Assembly: GCA_017411715.1 (NCBI GenBank)
Contig: JAFQPO010000004.1
Span: 1-64,000 of the forward strand
Length of the DNA: 64,000 bases
Origin: Bacilli bacterium
GTDB taxonomy: Bacteria > Bacillota_I > Bacilli_A > ML615J-28 > CAG-313
Direction: 5' to 3'
The position numbers and the translations under genes were made by a program. How positions within the stretch are numbered: position 1 is the first letter of the stretch; each line of letters opens with the position of its first letter. The notes below the pieces were generated by a model, which ran no database searches, was not told where the DNA came from, and was given only the letters and a program-made list of their open reading frames with translations. Below, one piece after another: positions 8,674 to 16,594 of this stretch.

Positions 8674-9675
8674 ATGGCATTATTTGAAAGTTATGAAAGA
8701 CGTATAAACCAAATCAATGAAACATTAAATAAATATGGTATTGCTTCAATTGAAGAAGCTAAAGCAATTTGTGATGAAGCAGGTATTAATGTTTATGATT
8801 TAGTTAAATCAATTCAACCAATTTGTTTTGAAAATGCTTGTTGGGCATATACTGTTGGTGCGGCTATCGCATTAAAAGAAAAAGCTCAATCTGCAAGTGA
8901 AGCTGCACGTTTAATCGGTGTAGGTTTACAATCATTCTGTATCCCAGGAAGTGTTGCTGATGATCGTAAAGTTGGTCTTGGCCATGGTAATCTTGGGGCT
9001 ATGCTTTTAAGTGAAGAAACTAAATGTTTTGCATTCTTAGCTGGTCATGAAAGTTTCGCAGCAGCTGAAGGCGCAATTGGTATTGCTAAAACAGCTAATA
9101 AAGTTCGTCAAGAACCTTTACGCGTTATCTTAAATGGTTTAGGTAAAGATGCAGCTAAAATTATTTCTCGTATCAATGGTTTCACTCATGTTGAAACTGC
9201 ATTTGATTATACAACTGGTAAAGTTGCAATCACATCTGAACACGCATATTCAAATGGCGACCGTGCAAAAGTAAGATGCTATGGTGCTGATGATGTTCGT
9301 GAAGGTGTTGCAATCATGCATTTAGAAGGTGTTGATGTATCTATCACAGGTAACTCAACTAACCCTACTCGTTTCCAACATCCAGTTGCTGGTACATACA
9401 AAAAAGAATGTGTTGAACAAGGTAAGAAATACTTCTCTGTTGCATCAGGTGGTGGAACAGGCCGTACACTTCATCCAGACAACATGGCAGCAGGTCCTGC
9501 TTCTTATGGTATGACAGACACTATGGGTAGAATGCATTCAGATGCACAATTTGCTGGTTCTTCAAGTGTTCCTGCTCACGTTGAAATGATGGGCTTAATT
9601 GGTATGGGTAATAACCCAATGGTAGGAGCAACAGTAGCTGTAGCAGTTGCTGTTTCTATCGCCCTTGCAAAATAG
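8674..9675 (+). CDS. GGGtGRT family protein
   Basis: This 333-residue cytoplasmic protein contains the family's defining motif, ASGGGTGRTLHP, at about residue 265, followed by DNMAAGPASYGMTDTMGRMHSD. Other notable parts are GHGNLGAMLL (about 108) and a glycine/alanine-rich C-terminus. The biochemical function of the family is not established; its constant partner is the NifU-like protein encoded just upstream. I chose ATG 8674 because AGGAGG (8662-8667) lies 6 bases before it. An earlier in-frame ATG at 8614 would lie deep inside the previous gene. A terminator at 9685 closes the operon. Confidence 0.87.
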   Translation: MALFESYERRINQINETLNKYGIASIEEAKAICDEAGINVYDLVKSIQPICFENACWAYTVGAAIALKEKAQSASEAARLIGVGLQSFCIPGSVADDRKVGLGHGNLGAMLLSEETKCFAFLAGHESFAAAEGAIGIAKTANKVRQEPLRVILNGLGKDAAKIISRINGFTHVETAFDYTTGKVAITSEHAYSNGDRAKVRCYGADDVREGVAIMHLEGVDVSITGNSTNPTRFQHPVAGTYKKECVEQGKKYFSVASGGGTGRTLHPDNMAAGPASYGMTDTMGRMHSDAQFAGSSSVPAHVEMMGLIGMGNNPMVGATVAVAVAVSIALAK

Positions 9676-9684
9676 TTTAAAATG

Positions 9685-9715
9685 AGACTTAAGAGCAGTT
9701 CTCTTAGGTCTTTTT
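9685..9715 (+). terminator. intrinsic terminator after the GGGtGRT gene
   Basis: An 11-bp stem (AGACTTAAGAG / CTCTTAGGTCT) with a five-base loop and a run of T. Confidence 0.88.
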
Positions 9716-9765
9716 ATTTAGGATGAATGTGAATTAGCATTTTATATCAATATATCATAAAAATA

Positions 9766-9774
9766 TGATATAAT
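9766..9774 (+). promoter_or_regulatory. extended -10 promoter of the ABC exporter operon
   Basis: TGATATAAT with TATAAT at 9769-9774, 28 bases before the GTG start at 9803. The -35 box is weak. Confidence 0.55.
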
Positions 9775-9802
9775 ATATAATAATGAAAAGGAGGTGCTTT
9801 AA

Positions 9803-11650
9803 GTGAAAACATCCACAAAAGGGTATAAATATATTTTACAACTTAGTTTGATTTTCTTACCCCTTATTTTAATTGTTTTAGTAATGTCTTATCTTGATTC
9901 TGCATTGTACACTGAAGTACCGATTTTCGTGCAGTTTATTATTGCGACATTAGAAGGAAGTAGTGACAAAGGTGAACTTTGGGGATTCCTTCAAAATATA
10001 TTCTTAAAAGGTGAAACAACTTTAATGGTTGTTATTTATGCATCAATAGGTTTAATGTTATACCAAACTTTTAGAGGCGTTTTTAAATTCATAATGGGTT
10101 TATTCAGAAATACTTTGAGCCAAAATATAATTGTTAAGATGCGTAAAAACTTATATAAACATATTCAAACTTTATCTTACTCTTATCATACTAATGCAGA
10201 TTTAGGTGATTTAATTCAACGTTGTACAAGCGATGTTGATGCGGTACAAGGATTTATTTGTAATGATATTCCAACTGTAGTAAGTGTATTCGCTGTCTTA
10301 TTTTCCGCAATCTTTAAAATGTTTAGTATTAGTCCAAATCTAACATGGATTTCATTAATCATTTTACCTGTTGCTTTCTTTAGTTCATTCTTCTATTGTT
10401 TATATGTACAAAAAGAATATGAAAAAGTAGAAAACTTAGAAGCTGAATTAATGACAGTGATGCAAGAAAATCTATCTGGTGTAAGAGTAGTTAAAGCATT
10501 TGCTAATGAAAAGTTTGAAATAGATAAATTTGAAAAGAAAAATAAAGCTTATCATGATAAAAGCTTGCGTATGCAAAAAATATCAGCTGTTTTTTGGGGC
10601 TTTAGTGATTTTACAACTCTTGCTCAAATGGCATTAACTATGACTTATGCAGTAATCCTAGTTGAAAAAGGAGATATGAGTTTAAATCTTGCTGATGTAA
10701 TTACATTAATTACTTTAGTTGGAACATACATTTGGCCAGTAAGAAGTTTAGGTAGAACTATTGGTAATATGGGTAAAAGTGCAGTTGCTGCTGGCAGAAT
10801 AAAAGAAATTCTTGATTTACCAAGTGAATATTTAGATAATGGTACTAAAACTCCAATAATTACCGGCAATATTGTTTTTGATGATGTATACTTTAAATTT
10901 GATGATACTGACAAACATTTATTAAAAGGATTATCATTTGAAGCAAAAGCAGGGGAAACAATAGCCTTAATTGGTAAAACAGGTTCTGGTAAGAGTACAG
11001 TTGCTCACTTATTAGCTCGCTTAAATGACTATCAAGGTGGTTCAATTAAGCTTGATGGTGTTGAGTTAAAAGATATTGAAAAAGAATATTTAAGAAAAAA
11101 TGTAGGATTAATTTTACAAGAACCATTCTTATATTCAAAAACTGTTTATGAAAATATTGCAATTACTAATAAGACAGTTCCCAATGATAAAGTCTATGAA
11201 GCTGCTAAACTAAGTGCAATTGAAAAAGATATTAAAGGTTTTGAGAAAGGCTACGATACAATAGTTGGTGAAAAAGGTGCTACTTTGTCAGGTGGTCAAA
11301 AACAAAGAATTGCGATTGCCAGAATGGTTTTAGAAGAAAAACCTATTTTGATTTTTGATGATTCATTAAGTGCACTAGATACTGAAACTGACTTAATGAT
11401 TAGAAATGCTTTAAAAACAAGAAACAAAGAAACTACTACATTTATTATTACACATCGTATTACTGCTGCTAAAACTGCTGATAAAATTATTGTTTTAGAT
11501 AATGGATGTGTTAGTCAAATGGGTACTCATGATGAGTTAATTAATTCACCAGGGTTATATAAAAAGCTTTGGGAAATTCAAGGTAATTTAGAACTTGAAT
11601 TCTTGAATGTTTTAAATGGTGGAGGTGATAAAGATGCATTACGAAGATGA
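9803..11650 (+). CDS. heterodimeric ABC exporter, subunit with degenerate ATPase site
   Basis: This 615-residue half-transporter has an N-terminal six-helix membrane domain (about 15-320) and a C-terminal ATPase domain. Walker A is GKTGSGKST, the signature is LSGGQKQR and Walker B ends ILIFDD. D520 occupies the place of the catalytic Glu (DDSLSALD), as in BmrC-type subunits of multidrug exporters that form one weak and one active ATP site. Its partner gene begins inside its last 17 bases. A GTG start is preferred, with AGGAGGTG just upstream. The likely substrate is a drug, lipid or peptide and is not predictable. Confidence 0.92.
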   Translation: MKTSTKGYKYILQLSLIFLPLILIVLVMSYLDSALYTEVPIFVQFIIATLEGSSDKGELWGFLQNIFLKGETTLMVVIYASIGLMLYQTFRGVFKFIMGLFRNTLSQNIIVKMRKNLYKHIQTLSYSYHTNADLGDLIQRCTSDVDAVQGFICNDIPTVVSVFAVLFSAIFKMFSISPNLTWISLIILPVAFFSSFFYCLYVQKEYEKVENLEAELMTVMQENLSGVRVVKAFANEKFEIDKFEKKNKAYHDKSLRMQKISAVFWGFSDFTTLAQMALTMTYAVILVEKGDMSLNLADVITLITLVGTYIWPVRSLGRTIGNMGKSAVAAGRIKEILDLPSEYLDNGTKTPIITGNIVFDDVYFKFDDTDKHLLKGLSFEAKAGETIALIGKTGSGKSTVAHLLARLNDYQGGSIKLDGVELKDIEKEYLRKNVGLILQEPFLYSKTVYENIAITNKTVPNDKVYEAAKLSAIEKDIKGFEKGYDTIVGEKGATLSGGQKQRIAIARMVLEEKPILIFDDSLSALDTETDLMIRNALKTRNKETTTFIITHRITAAKTADKIIVLDNGCVSQMGTHDELINSPGLYKKLWEIQGNLELEFLNVLNGGGDKDALRR

Positions 11651-13475
11651 TAATGAAGCTCTTTCTGAGAAACTTAATATAAATACTTGGAAAAAGATTT
11701 TAAAAGTTATCTTAAAAAGTAAAAAACCGTTAGTCTTTATGATAATTGCGGTAATCTTTATGTCAAGTATTGATGTCTTTTATCCAATTCTTAACCGTTA
11801 TGCTCTAAATGAATTCTTTGTGGAAAATGACTTTAGTAATAAATACTTATTCATCTCATTATATGCCGCTGCTGCAGTAATGATGGGACTTAGTGTTTTC
11901 TGGTTTATTAGAGCTGCTGCTGTAGTTGAAGAATCAACTACTTATGAAATGCGTAAACAAGCATTCCATCGTCTACAAGAATTATCTTTCTCATATTTTG
12001 ATACTACTCCATCTGGATGGGTAATGGCTAGAATGACTTCAGATGCTAGAAAATTATCAACTATTATCTCATGGGGATTAGTAGACTTCTTATGGGGATT
12101 TATCTTAATGGGAGGAATTTTAGTAGCTAGCTTTATTATTGACTACCGCTTAGCTTTACTACTACTTGCGATGTTACCAATCTTTATGGTAGTTGCGATT
12201 GTTTTAAACCGAAAGATTTTAAAAGAATATCGTGAGGTTAGAAAAATTAATTCTAGTATTACCGCAAGTTATAATGAAAGCTTTATGGGTGCAAATACTA
12301 GTAAAACTTTAGTTCTTGAAAAAGAAAATGAAGAAGAATTTACTAAGATTGCTAATCGTATGCGTAATAGATCAATTAAGGCCGCCATGTGGTCAAGCTT
12401 GATATGGCCAATTATTTTAGTAATTGGTTATTATGGCGTAGGTTTAGTATCAATTATTGGTGGTAATTTAGTTATTGTAAGTAAAGGAATTTTCAGTGTT
12501 TCTACTTTATATTTATTTATTGATTACGCAATTAGATTCTTTGATCCTGTTATTCAAATTGCTAGGGTTTTAGCAGATTTCCAACAAGCTCAAGCTTCGG
12601 CGGAGAGGGTAATTTCATTGATTGAGACAGATCCTGATGTATATGATAAAGAAGAAGTAATTTCAAAATATGGTGATTTACTCAATCATAAAAAAGAAAA
12701 TTGGGAAAAGATTAATGGTGAAATAGAATTTAAAAATGTTTCATTTAAATATAAAGGTACTGACACTTATGTTTTAAAAGACTTTAATTTAAAAATTAAA
12801 GCTGGTGAAATGGTTGCTTTAGTAGGTGAAACTGGTAGTGGGAAGTCAACAATTGTTAATTTGATATCCCGTTTTTATGAACCAACTGAGGGAGAAATTC
12901 TAATTGATGGTATAAATTACAAAGAACGTTCTATTAGCTGGTTACATAGTAATTTAGGATATGTTCTTCAAACTCCACAATTATTCTCAACTTCAATTGA
13001 AGAAAATATCCGTTATGGTAAACTAGATGCGACTCATGAAGAAATAGAAAAAGCTTGCAAGATTGCCAATGCTACTAACTTTATTGAAAAACTTGATAAA
13101 GGTTATGATACTTTAGTTGGTGAAGGTGGTTCAAAATTATCAGTTGGAGAAAGACAATTAATCTCTTTCGCAAGAGCTATTGTCGCGGACCCCGCAATCT
13201 TAGTGTTAGATGAAGCAACTTCATCAATTGATACTGAAAATGAAAAAGTAATTTTAGAAGCCATTCATACAATTTTAAAAGAACGCACCAGTTTAGTAGT
13301 TGCTCACCGCTTATCTACTATTGTTGATGCGGATAAAATTATTGTTTTAAAACATGGACAAATAATTGAAAGTGGAACCCACAAAGAATTATTAAACCAA
13401 AAAGGATACTATTTCGATTTATATCGAAATCAATTTATGCAAGAAAAGACACAAAAAATGTTTGATGAAATTTAA
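11634..13475 (+). CDS. heterodimeric ABC exporter, subunit with canonical ATPase site
   Basis: The 613-residue partner of the preceding subunit. It has six membrane helices (about 30-330) and an ATPase domain with Walker A GETGSGKST, signature LSVGERQL and Walker B LVLDEATSSID. The catalytic Glu is present here (E527). The canonical/degenerate split between the two proteins is the usual mark of an asymmetric heterodimer like BmrCD or TM287/288. ATG 11634 follows GGAGGTG by 6 bases and overlaps the first gene by 17 bases, so translation is coupled. The next gene follows after 14 bases. Confidence 0.92.
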   Translation: MHYEDDNEALSEKLNINTWKKILKVILKSKKPLVFMIIAVIFMSSIDVFYPILNRYALNEFFVENDFSNKYLFISLYAAAAVMMGLSVFWFIRAAAVVEESTTYEMRKQAFHRLQELSFSYFDTTPSGWVMARMTSDARKLSTIISWGLVDFLWGFILMGGILVASFIIDYRLALLLLAMLPIFMVVAIVLNRKILKEYREVRKINSSITASYNESFMGANTSKTLVLEKENEEEFTKIANRMRNRSIKAAMWSSLIWPIILVIGYYGVGLVSIIGGNLVIVSKGIFSVSTLYLFIDYAIRFFDPVIQIARVLADFQQAQASAERVISLIETDPDVYDKEEVISKYGDLLNHKKENWEKINGEIEFKNVSFKYKGTDTYVLKDFNLKIKAGEMVALVGETGSGKSTIVNLISRFYEPTEGEILIDGINYKERSISWLHSNLGYVLQTPQLFSTSIEENIRYGKLDATHEEIEKACKIANATNFIEKLDKGYDTLVGEGGSKLSVGERQLISFARAIVADPAILVLDEATSSIDTENEKVILEAIHTILKERTSLVVAHRLSTIVDADKIIVLKHGQIIESGTHKELLNQKGYYFDLYRNQFMQEKTQKMFDEI

Positions 13476-13489
13476 TATGTGAGGTATAT

Positions 13490-13828
13490 ATGACAAAAAA
13501 AGAAGCTCTACAGGTATGGTATCATGAGTTTGGTGATAAAGAATATGCTTATGATTTTAATGGCCGTAAAATTAAACGTGATGATTATTTAGTTGAAAAC
13601 CAAGTAGGTTGGGTTATTGCGTATATGCGACCACTTGAACAAGGCGGATTAGATGATGAAGGAAATACTATCATTTTACATCATAATACTGCTTTGGAAA
13701 AAGGTGACAAATATCCTTATTTTACGGTTGATGAAATTCCATATGTAGTGAGAATGAGTGATGATAAAACTTATTACTATATTGAAAAGTTAGACAAAAA
13801 ATCAGAAGAATATCAAAAGGAGTTCTAA
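13490..13828 (+). CDS. small HNH-like protein lacking the usual catalytic His
   Basis: A 112-residue cytoplasmic protein. The middle reads YDFNGRKIKRDDY, then GWVIAYMRPLEQGGLDDEGNT, then ILHHNTALEKGDKYPYF. This matches the layout of HNH nucleases of the GRxI...DHIxPxSxGGxxxxxN...LHxxxNxxKGD type. However, the DH pair before the proline-containing loop is replaced by AY, so the metal-bound catalytic His is missing. The family is proposed from pattern only. It sits between the exporter and rsmD with 14- and 3-base gaps and is probably cotranscribed. GAGG precedes the start. The product may bind nucleic acid without cutting it; this is inference. Confidence 0.7.
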   Translation: MTKKEALQVWYHEFGDKEYAYDFNGRKIKRDDYLVENQVGWVIAYMRPLEQGGLDDEGNTIILHHNTALEKGDKYPYFTVDEIPYVVRMSDDKTYYYIEKLDKKSEEYQKEF

Positions 13829-13831
13829 AAT

Positions 13832-14383
13832 ATGAGAATAATAGCAGGGACTCATCGAGGCCGTAAATTACAAACTCTTGAAGGTTTAGCAACTCGTCCA
13901 ATGTTAGATGGAACAAAAGAAGCTGTATTTAGTAGTATTGGTCCATATTTTTCAGGGATCAGAGTACTTGATTGTTTTGGTGGTAGTGGAGCATTATCAC
14001 TTGAATCATTAAGCCGTGGAGCCGATTTCGCAGTAATTATCGATAATAATCCAGATGCGATTAATATTATTAAACAAAATGCTAAAACATTAGGTTTATT
14101 TCAAAAAACAAATATTTTACAAGGTGAATGTTTAAACATAATGAAAAGATTTAAACCAACTGAGCAATTTGATTTAATCTTTTTAGATCCACCTTTTAAA
14201 TTAAAAGTTATTGATGAATTAATAACATACATTATTGAACATAACTTATTATCTGTTGGTGGATACATTGTTTGTGAATATCCTAAAGAAGATATTGTAA
14301 GAAAAAATTATGAGAATTTAGAAGTTCACTTATGTAGAAGATACTCAAGTAGTGAAGTTTTAATCTTAGAAAGAGTGGAATAA
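13832..14383 (+). CDS. rsmD: 16S rRNA (guanine(966)-N2)-methyltransferase RsmD
   Basis: A 183-residue SAM-dependent methyltransferase that modifies G966 of 16S rRNA in the small subunit. Visible are the N-terminal MRIIAGTHRGRKL, typical of the family, the SAM loop VLDCFGGSGALSLESLSRGA, and the catalytic LDPPF (N6/N2 methyltransferase motif IV). The length is normal. Its stop overlaps the coaD start by one base. The order rsmD-coaD-ylbJ is the same as ylbH-coaD-ylbJ in Bacillus subtilis, though here ylbJ is on the other strand. Confidence 0.96.
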   Translation: MRIIAGTHRGRKLQTLEGLATRPMLDGTKEAVFSSIGPYFSGIRVLDCFGGSGALSLESLSRGADFAVIIDNNPDAINIIKQNAKTLGLFQKTNILQGECLNIMKRFKPTEQFDLIFLDPPFKLKVIDELITYIIEHNLLSVGGYIVCEYPKEDIVRKNYENLEVHLCRRYSSSEVLILERVE

Positions 14384-14880
14384 TGAAAAGAATAGCTATT
14401 TATCCAGGGACTTTCGACCCTATTACAAATGGACATTTAGACGTTATAGAAAGAGCATTAAAGTTAGTTGATGAATTACATATTTTAATTTCAACCAATG
14501 TTCGTAAATCATCATTGTTTACTGTTGATGAACGTTTACTAATGCTTAAAGAAGTATTAAAAGATAAGCCAAATGTTCGTGTAGAAAGTACAAGCCTTTT
14601 AACTGTTAATTATTGTGAAAACTTAAGAGAAAAAGAAGATGCGCACATCTTCTTAATTAGAGGGATTAGAAATACAACTGACTTTAACTTTGAGTATAAT
14701 TTAGCTATTTTTAATCGTGATATTAACCCTGAAATAGAAACAATTTTCTTACCATGTAAGACTGAATTATCAGGATTATCATCAAGTAACGTTAAAGAGT
14801 TAGCAGCTTTTAATGGCGATGTATCTAAATTTGTTCCAACAATTGTCCAAGAAGCACTATTTAAAAAATATCAAAAATAA
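14383..14880 (+). CDS. coaD: phosphopantetheine adenylyltransferase
   Basis: CoaD (165 residues) joins ATP and 4'-phosphopantetheine to make dephospho-CoA, the penultimate step of coenzyme A synthesis. The nucleotidyltransferase motif YPGTFDPITNGHLD is at the N-terminus, IRGIRNTTDFNFEYNLA in the middle and the C-terminal SGLSSSNVKELA loop is intact. It is translationally coupled to rsmD (TAATG overlap). Its 3' end overlaps the convergent YlbJ-like gene by 24 bases, and its terminator lies inside that gene. Confidence 0.97.
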   Translation: MKRIAIYPGTFDPITNGHLDVIERALKLVDELHILISTNVRKSSLFTVDERLLMLKEVLKDKPNVRVESTSLLTVNYCENLREKEDAHIFLIRGIRNTTDFNFEYNLAIFNRDINPEIETIFLPCKTELSGLSSSNVKELAAFNGDVSKFVPTIVQEALFKKYQK

Positions 14881-15741
14881 GCTAAAAATTATAGTTGTCA
14901 CTATACCACATATTAATCTATTAAATAGAAAAGAGATGGGATGAATGTATGATACTTCCATCTCTTTTTTTAGTCCACTAATTGATTGTAAGATAATACA
15001 AAATCCACCAGTTGAAATTAAAAAAGACATCATTAATAATTTAATAAAAGGGTTAAAATTATAATTTATGATATTATTACATCCGGTAGTTAGTTCTAAA
15101 AAATCGGTGATGTAAAGGTTGATATTAAAGACTTTAAATGGAATTAATATTAAGTTAGTGATAATCATTATTGTAAAAATTGATAGTAGAATGTTAGGAA
15201 TATTATTAAGAATATAAAATAAATCAAAGTTATGATTTGTAATGTTAGTTGATGTTTGTTGATATTTAAATTTATAATAAATGCCTACTAATACATAATA
15301 GATTAAAATAGAAAATATTAGAAAAATTGGATATATTATAGGAAAATTTCCTTTATTAAAAATCATAAAAATAAAGACCGGTGAGCACATTCCACAAGAC
15401 TTGATAAGGATTTTAGCCTCATTAGGAGTTAATTCTTTGTTCTTAACCAAATCATTAATCAAATAAACTGTTGTAGGAAAACCACATATAAAACTTATTA
15501 AATATACGATGAATCCATTTTTAAGAGGGAAAAAGAAAAAAAACTTTTTTATTTTTTCTAAAACATAACCACCTGCACTAAGCATATTACCAAAAAAATA
15601 GCAAGGGATAATGCTTGGTATTACAACTTTTAGAAATAGATTACAAGTATTAGCTACCGAAGTAGATGCTTCTTGGCTAAAAAAGATAATTATTATTAGG
15701 TAGAAGAGGCTAATTAAAAATAAAAACATTTCATACACCAT
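14857..15741 (-). CDS. YlbJ-like nucleoside-recognition (Gate) membrane protein
   Basis: A 294-residue protein with about seven to eight membrane helices. It matches the sporulation membrane protein YlbJ in the SIIPCYFFGNML, GFPTTVYLINDLVKNKELTPNEA and CGMCSPVFIF segments and in its location next to coaD. The B. subtilis protein is about 400 residues, so this one is shortened. The start is uncertain: ATG 15741 lies in the loop of a terminator-like hairpin, and a second in-frame ATG at 15729 follows a GGTG. The 3' end overlaps coaD. YlbJ is needed for spore formation in Bacillus, but no other sporulation gene is visible here, so the role in this organism is open. Confidence 0.75.
   Translation of the reverse strand: MVYEMFLFLISLFYLIIIIFFSQEASTSVANTCNLFLKVVIPSIIPCYFFGNMLSAGGYVLEKIKKFFFFFPLKNGFIVYLISFICGFPTTVYLINDLVKNKELTPNEAKILIKSCGMCSPVFIFMIFNKGNFPIIYPIFLIFSILIYYVLVGIYYKFKYQQTSTNITNHNFDLFYILNNIPNILLSIFTIMIITNLILIPFKVFNINLYITDFLELTTGCNNIINYNFNPFIKLLMMSFLISTGGFCIILQSISGLKKEMEVSYIHPISFLFNRLICGIVTTIIFSLFLIFFK
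14929..14971 (+). terminator. coaD terminator, inside the antisense ylbJ-like gene
   Basis: An 11-bp perfect stem (AAAAGAGATGG / CCATCTCTTTT) with an 18-base loop and a run of seven T on the plus strand. On the minus strand the T run is interrupted, so it should terminate mainly coaD transcripts. Confidence 0.8.
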
Positions 15742-15756
15742 TTAAATGTATGAAAT
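15710..15756 (-). terminator. terminator-like hairpin between amidase and ylbJ-like gene
   Basis: A perfect 10-bp stem (15728-15737 with 15747-15756; arms ATTTCATACA / TGTATGAAAT) with a nine-base loop, followed on the minus strand by GTTTTTATTTTT. It lies just after the amidase stop and contains the first ATG of the ylbJ-like gene in its loop. Confidence 0.7.
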
Positions 15757-15766
15757 ATTTTATAAA

Positions 15767-16465
15767 TTAAGAATATATTTTTAAAATATCACCTGGGAAA
15801 ATGATACTAGTTTTTAAGTTGTTATTTTTCTTTACAGAATCAACTGTAGTATTAAATTTATTAGCTATTTTGAATATAGTATCGTTAGGTTTAACAATGT
15901 ATGTTTTGTATAGTGGTGGTTTATATGGAACATTTAAATATTCTGCAACTGCTTTAACAACAGCTTCTGCAAGATTTGGATAGTCATATATTAAGCGGTA
16001 AGTATCATTTAAGTTATCTGCAAATCCGTATTCGATAATCATCGCATTAAGAGGCGTTGTATTTCTTAAAATAAAATAATAATCTTTTCCTGTATTACCC
16101 ATTCTTTGGTAGACATTTCTAATTGGTAAACCAGCATTTTTTAAGTTATCCGCAATTTTAAGAGGTAATGCGCCATTTCCTCGTAATGTATATATAATTT
16201 CTCCACCAGCTGAGCCTCCACTGTTAATATGATTAGATATTAAAATATCATTAGAACTAGCTCCTATTTGAGCTACTCTTTTGATTCTATTACTAGGGGA
16301 TAATGTTTCATCACCAACTCTTGTTAATACAACATCAATCCCTAAATCTTTAAACCTTTGATATTGATAGTCAGTAATTTCTTTAGCTTTATTTTTTTCT
16401 TTAAAAGAATTATTAGATCCTCCTCCTGGATCGTAACCGCCATGCCCTGCATCAAGGATTACCAT
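15767..16465 (-). CDS. N-acetylmuramoyl-L-alanine amidase with C-terminal LysM
   Basis: This 232-residue enzyme cuts the bond between N-acetylmuramic acid and the peptide stem of peptidoglycan. The Amidase_3 domain (about 1-180) shows zinc ligands H8 (DAGHGG), E23 and H79 (SNHINS), and the catalytic E145 (IIEYGF). A single LysM cell-wall-binding domain follows (about 187-232: YIVKPNDTIFKIANKFNTT). No signal peptide is present, so it resembles endolysins or mother-cell amidases such as CwlD rather than a secreted autolysin; release by lysis or an unknown export route would be needed. AAAGGAGG lies 7 bases before the start. It is divergent from gltX. Confidence 0.9.
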   Translation of the reverse strand: MVILDAGHGGYDPGGGSNNSFKEKNKAKEITDYQYQRFKDLGIDVVLTRVGDETLSPSNRIKRVAQIGASSNDILISNHINSGGSAGGEIIYTLRGNGALPLKIADNLKNAGLPIRNVYQRMGNTGKDYYFILRNTTPLNAMIIEYGFADNLNDTYRLIYDYPNLAEAVVKAVAEYLNVPYKPPLYKTYIVKPNDTIFKIANKFNTTVDSVKKNNNLKTSIIFPGDILKIYS

Positions 16466-16489
16466 TTTTATTCCTCCTTTATTATTAAT

Positions 16490-16534
16490 ATATGATATAA
16501 GTCTATACTTGTGATAAGTTTTATCATATCATAT
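16490..16534. repeat. inverted repeat between divergent amidase and gltX
   Basis: TGATAA (16512-16517) and TTATCA (16521-16526) form a tight dyad. A wider pair, ATATGATATAA (16490-16500) and TTATCATATCATAT (16521-16534), overlaps it. It may be an operator or a chance AT-rich dyad. Confidence 0.35.
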
Positions 16535-16568
16535 GCAAAAAAATGCACTTTATGGTAAAATAATCAAG

Positions 16569-16577
16569 TGATAAAAT
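16569..16577 (+). promoter_or_regulatory. extended -10 promoter of gltX
   Basis: TGATAAAAT, 17 bases before the ATG at 16595, implying a very short leader. The -35 region (TTTATG, 16549-16554) is weak. Confidence 0.4.
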
Positions 16578-16594
16578 AAAATAGAGGTATTATT

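Noticed and set aside
9329-9514. Second frame inside the GGGtGRT gene
   Set aside because: Out-of-frame shadow, low-complexity Leu/Gln; no signal for translation.
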